From FEN-727 sp036508635 (GTDB lineage: Bacteria; Actinomycetota; Geothermincolia; Fen-727; Anoxymicrobiaceae): a stretch of 7,959 nucleotides of DNA. The stretch lies in NCBI GenBank assembly GCA_036508635.1, contig DATCGY010000153.1:1-7959 (forward strand), written 5' to 3'. Positions 5,311-7,959 of this stretch are shown in pieces (positions within the stretch are counted from its first letter, which is position 1; each line of letters begins with the position of its first letter). A program made the position numbers and the translations under genes. The notes below the pieces were generated by a model that saw only the letters and a list, made by a program, of their open reading frames with translations, did no database searches and was not told the DNA's origin.

Positions 5311-7002
5311 ATGGAATCGGAGGAAACAAAGGTCGACAGGCTTGCCGGGCACATGGTCAGGACGGCGACTCAAAGCGGCATCGAGTTGAAACCCGGCTAC
5401 GGCCCGGACGATATCAGCCACCTGTCGTACGAGGCGGATTCAGGAAACCCGGGTGAGTACCCGTTCCTTCGCGGCATCTACCCCAACATGTACAGGGATC
5501 GCCTGTGGTTGAAGTCGTTCATCGTCAGCTACGCGACGGCTGAAGAGACAAACCAGGCGTTCAGGCAGTACATTGCCAACGGCATGACCGACCTCAGGCT
5601 CCTTTGCGACCTCCCGACCCAGGCCGGAATCGACCCGGACCACCCCTCGGCGTGGAACAGCATGATGTGCGGCGGTGTCGCCACGTACGCCCTGAACGTC
5701 TACGAAGAGATGTTGGATAGCCTCCCGCTGGGTGACGCCGTCTTCGAGCTGGCCCATGCGGGGATGTCCAGCTTTATCTACTTTTACGGCCTGCTGGTGG
5801 CGATGATGGAGAACAAGGGCATCGACATAAAGCAGTTGCGCGGCAACAGCATCAACGACCCTATAAGGACCAAGCTCGTCTACGGCTGCCCCGACTTTCC
5901 CACCAGGGTCGACCGGCGCATCTGTCTCGACCATATAGAGTTCTCGGTCGGCAACACCCCCAACTGGCGTCCCGTCGCACCGAACGGGGTCGATCCGTGC
6001 CAGGGCGGGATGGACGCCGTGAGAGAGCTGGGCGGATGCCTGGCCGTCGCCACCGCCGTCATGGAAGACCTGCGGGAGCGCGGCATCTCGCTCGACGAGT
6101 ACGGGCCTATGGTCTTCTCCCTCGACGCGGAATCGGATTTCTTCGAGACTATCGCCAAGTTCCGCCTGGCCCGAAAGATGTGGGCGAAGATCGCCAGGGA
6201 GAAGTTCGGCGCTACCACGAACCGGGCCGCGCAACTGAAGATCGGCATCCGTACTTCAGGCCTGTCGCTGACTTACCAGAAGCCGCTGAACAACGCCGCG
6301 CGCATAACGCTTCAGATACTCAGTTGCGTCCTCGGCGGCGTCAACTCTCTCGACGCTTCTAGCATGGACGAAGCCGTCGGGCTGCCTTCTCCCGAGGCGC
6401 GCATATTCAACCTGGATACCCAGCACATCATCACGCACGAGGCCAACGTCCCCCTCGTAGCTGACCCCCTCGGCGGCTCCTACTACCTGGAATGGCTGAC
6501 CAGCACCATGGAGGGAAAGGTCAACGAGTACCTCGGCGAGATAGAGCGGCAGGGGGGCATCTTCGAGTGCCTCGAATCGGGCTGGCTCAACAAGGTCATG
6601 GAGTCGTCCCGCCTGAAAGTGCAGCGCGAGAAGGCGGAGGGCAAGAGGCTGATCGTCGGTGTCAACGCGTTTCGTTCCGAGGAGGAAGAGGGACCGATAA
6701 ATGAAGCCATCAAGGACGTAGCCTACAAGGCGCCCACCATCGCCATGCGCGAGCAGCGCGTTCGCGAGGTGAAGCAGTTCAAGGCCTCTCGCGATATGGC
6801 GCGGTTGAACCCGCTGACCACGGACCTGTTCGTGGCGACCAGGGAAGGCCGAAACGTCCAGCGCGCGGTCATCGAGGCTGCCAAGGCAGGGTTGACTATC
6901 GGCGAATGCGTCGGGGTTATAAGGCTGGGGTCCGGCGTCGAATACGACCCCTTCAAGGAGATCGAGGCTCCGGAGTTCGTCCGGGACGTCGTGGAGGAAT
7001 GA
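5311..7002 (+). CDS. Divergent adenosylcobalamin-dependent mutase large subunit (methylmalonyl-CoA mutase family, unknown substrate)
   Basis: A 563-residue catalytic TIM-barrel subunit, the length of IcmA/HcmA-type and other two-subunit mutases lacking the B12 domain. The fold is clear from PFLRGIYPNMY (51-61), the WLKSFIVSYATAEETN strand (66-81), CDLPTQAGIDPDHP (99-112), NTPNW (215-219), RTSGLSLTYQKPLNNAAR (314-331), SMDEAVGLPSPEAR (351-364) and ADPLGGSYYLEWLT (384-397). G317 and E354 match MutB G333 and E370, which contact cobalamin. By contrast the substrate site is rebuilt. Aligned by eye to P. shermanii MutB: Y89 is I71, S114 is R96, Q197 is I181, R207 is Y191, Y243-H244 is V227-D228, R283 is M267, S285 is F269, H328 is G312, Q330 is R314 and T85/R87 are L67/S69. 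Ile at the Y89 site recalls 2-hydroxyisobutyryl-CoA mutase, but that enzyme's companion Asp (A116 site) is Leu98 here. The reaction should be a radical 1,2-rearrangement; the substrate is unknown and may not carry CoA. It is followed after 7 bp by its small subunit. Confidence 0.88.
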   Translation: MESEETKVDRLAGHMVRTATQSGIELKPGYGPDDISHLSYEADSGNPGEYPFLRGIYPNMYRDRLWLKSFIVSYATAEETNQAFRQYIANGMTDLRLLCDLPTQAGIDPDHPSAWNSMMCGGVATYALNVYEEMLDSLPLGDAVFELAHAGMSSFIYFYGLLVAMMENKGIDIKQLRGNSINDPIRTKLVYGCPDFPTRVDRRICLDHIEFSVGNTPNWRPVAPNGVDPCQGGMDAVRELGGCLAVATAVMEDLRERGISLDEYGPMVFSLDAESDFFETIAKFRLARKMWAKIAREKFGATTNRAAQLKIGIRTSGLSLTYQKPLNNAARITLQILSCVLGGVNSLDASSMDEAVGLPSPEARIFNLDTQHIITHEANVPLVADPLGGSYYLEWLTSTMEGKVNEYLGEIERQGGIFECLESGWLNKVMESSRLKVQREKAEGKRLIVGVNAFRSEEEEGPINEAIKDVAYKAPTIAMREQRVREVKQFKASRDMARLNPLTTDLFVATREGRNVQRAVIEAAKAGLTIGECVGVIRLGSGVEYDPFKEIEAPEFVRDVVEE

Positions 7003-7009
7003 CAGGATC

Positions 7010-7426
7010 ATGAAAGACGAGCGCAAAAACAGGGTGCTGGTCGCGAAGGTAGGCTGTGATATCCACGAGAGAGGGGCCTTGACCCTCGTGACCTCTCTGC
7101 GTGACGCCGGGATGGAGGTCATCTATACAGGCCGCTACCAGACGCCCGCCGGGGTAGCAAACGCGGCGGTCTCCGAGGATGTTGACGTCATCGCGTTGAG
7201 CGACCACACGGGCAGCCTTCCCATTATCGCGGAAGGCGTGATCGATGAGCTCAAGAAACTCGACGCCGCGGACATTCCTATTAGCGCGGGCGGGCTGATC
7301 TCTCCAGCCGACGTGAAAGCACTCGAAGACATGGGTGTAACGGGGAACCTCGGCCCCGGCACTCCGATCGAGACCATCATCGAGCACATCAACAGCCTTG
7401 TTCAGTCCTCACTTGACTCCCGGTAG
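7010..7426 (+). CDS. Cobalamin-binding small subunit of the B12-dependent mutase
   Basis: A 138-residue flavodoxin-like B12-binding subunit (IcmB/HcmB or MCM C-domain type). The base-off/His-on motif D-x-H-x-x-G is present as D17-I-H19-E-R-G22, with H19 the lower axial ligand to cobalt. It is followed by the usual ALTLVTSLRDAGMEVIYTGRYQTP (23-46), DVDVIALS (57-64), ISAGGLI (91-97) and GPGTPIETII (115-124), which line the nucleotide-loop pocket. One departure: the loop after S64, where relatives usually read S-x-L-x-x-G-H, is S-D-H-T-G-S here and about two residues shorter. The ATG at 7010 lies seven bases after the large-subunit stop. AGGA is very close (two bases), and GGAGG inside the end of the large-subunit gene is 12 bases away, so translation is probably coupled. 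Together the pair should form the holoenzyme. No MeaB-type G-protein chaperone is in the window. Confidence 0.93.
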   Translation: MKDERKNRVLVAKVGCDIHERGALTLVTSLRDAGMEVIYTGRYQTPAGVANAAVSEDVDVIALSDHTGSLPIIAEGVIDELKKLDAADIPISAGGLISPADVKALEDMGVTGNLGPGTPIETIIEHINSLVQSSLDSR

Positions 7427-7451
7427 CGCAGGAGTGCTTGCTGCTTCGGAG

Positions 7452-7959
7452 TTACCAGACCAGGGTGTAGGCGGTGGCCCCGGCGCGTTCGGTCCAGGAC
7501 ACCCTGACGGGTTCGCCTTCGAGTGCTTCGACCATGCCGGCAACGAGTCCGGAGGATACCAGGGGTATCAGCGGATTGGTAATGGTTATCCTGACCTTGT
7601 TATCCTGCTCGAGGTCCGCCACTCCGTGACCGTAACCCATGCACGCGAGATGCCGGAGCAGGAGAGCGTACTGGCCCTGCCTGTCGCTTGCCAGGAACTC
7701 GACGTCTTCTTCGGGCGTGAATCCTACACCACCGCTCAGGATGTTGTCCCTCTGATAGCGCTTTACGGTGTTTGTTATAAGTATCTCCGCCTCTTCGCCG
7801 AGTTGCTCGCGAAGGGTCCCCAGCAGTTGCTCGAGGGCGTAACACGGCCAGAGGATTATTCTCCTGCCGTTACTCCTGTTTATGATGACCCCGTCCCGCG
7901 GGTCCCATAAGTACTGACCGATCGCCTTCGGGACACCGCATCTCGGGCATTTCGACTGG
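7452..7959 (-). CDS. CxxC (zinc-ribbon-like) protein with V4R-like C-terminal region, N-terminus cut by window edge
   Basis: An open frame of 169 codons runs from the right edge to TAA at 7454-7452, with no start inside the window long enough to be the true one. The visible part begins near C-P-R-C-G (cysteines encoded at 7949-7947 and 7940-7938), half or all of a metal-binding knuckle. Next come WDPRDGVIINRSNGRRIILW and a helical stretch ALEQLLGTLREQLGEEAEIL. The final 80 residues (from YALLLRHLACMGYGHG through VRITITNPLIP to SSGLVAGMVEALEGEPVRVSW and the end) follow the layout of V4R domains: a GxG turn, a beta strand ending in N-P/N-S, a helix with G-x-x-x-G, then a hairpin. V4R domains (BchJ, XylR/DmpR sensor regions) bind small molecules; the assignment here is by pattern only. 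The gene converges on the mutase operon with a 25-bp gap, so it may simply be a neighbour or share its control. Confidence 0.7.
   Translation of the reverse strand, partial: QSKCPRCGVPKAIGQYLWDPRDGVIINRSNGRRIILWPCYALEQLLGTLREQLGEEAEILITNTVKRYQRDNILSGGVGFTPEEDVEFLASDRQGQYALLLRHLACMGYGHGVADLEQDNKVRITITNPLIPLVSSGLVAGMVEALEGEPVRVSWTERAGATAYTLVW

Noticed and set aside
5057..5354. Short open frames on both strands in the divergent intergenic region.
   Set aside because: No ribosome sites, no domain-like sequence, rich in Gly/Pro/Ser/Arg as expected from non-coding GC-rich DNA.
5440..7122. Long open frames on the minus strand opposite the mutase large-subunit gene (264 and 288 codons).
   Set aside because: They are antisense to a clearly conserved protein, lack ribosome sites, and have composition typical of the reverse complement of GC-rich codons.
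7398..7910. Plus-strand open frame of 170 codons at the right edge.
   Set aside because: It overlaps the small-subunit end and lies antisense to the CxxC/V4R-like frame, which has protein-like composition and recognisable motifs.
1..7959. CRISPR arrays, insertion sequences, integrase or attachment sites, rRNA or tRNA genes.
   Set aside because: No regularly spaced repeats, transposase or integrase motifs, terminal inverted repeats or structural RNA signatures were seen.

Overview
The window is GC-rich, densely coding bacterial DNA. Genes are tightly packed, with clear Shine-Dalgarno sequences, GTG and probably TTG starts beside ATG, and frequent AGG (Arg) and ATA (Ile) codons. A DUF7144-type membrane protein, an MptB-like GT-C glycosyltransferase and a LysX/MprF-type lipid aminoacyltransferase domain together suggest an actinobacterium, perhaps a deep-branching or anaerobic one. 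This placement is inference; no rRNA or marker gene is present.

Layout: from about 5000 leftwards everything lies on the minus strand. First comes a compact membrane operon: a 65-residue basic one-pass protein (4997-4800), a DUF7144 four-helix membrane protein (4785-4414) and a DUF2156 phosphatidylglycerol-lysyltransferase-type enzyme (4307-2586). After a 173-bp gap holding a weak terminator and two palindromes comes a second minus unit: a one-pass membrane protein with a Thr-rich linker (2412-1384) and a polytopic GT-C glycosyltransferase (1363 to beyond the left edge). The theme of the left two thirds is the cell envelope. A 313-bp divergent intergenic region (4998-5310) separates this from a plus-strand two-gene operon at 5311-7426. 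A minus-strand gene converges on it from the right edge (7959-7452), encoding a CxxC protein whose C-terminal part resembles a V4R domain.

The plus operon is the most interesting part. It encodes a 563-residue large subunit and a 138-residue cobalamin-binding small subunit, the two-subunit architecture of coenzyme B12-dependent acyl-CoA mutases (IcmA/IcmB, HcmA/HcmB, two-subunit methylmalonyl-CoA mutases). The cobalamin-binding features are kept: D-x-H-x-x-G in the small subunit, and the TSG and DEA elements in the large one. In an alignment by eye to Propionibacterium shermanii MutB, however, nearly all residues that bind the acyl group and most that bind CoA are replaced, including the positions of Y89, Q197, R207, Y243, H244, R283, S285, H328 and Q330. 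This points to an adenosylcobalamin carbon-skeleton mutase with an uncharacterised substrate, possibly not a CoA thioester. That is the main candidate here for an undescribed system.
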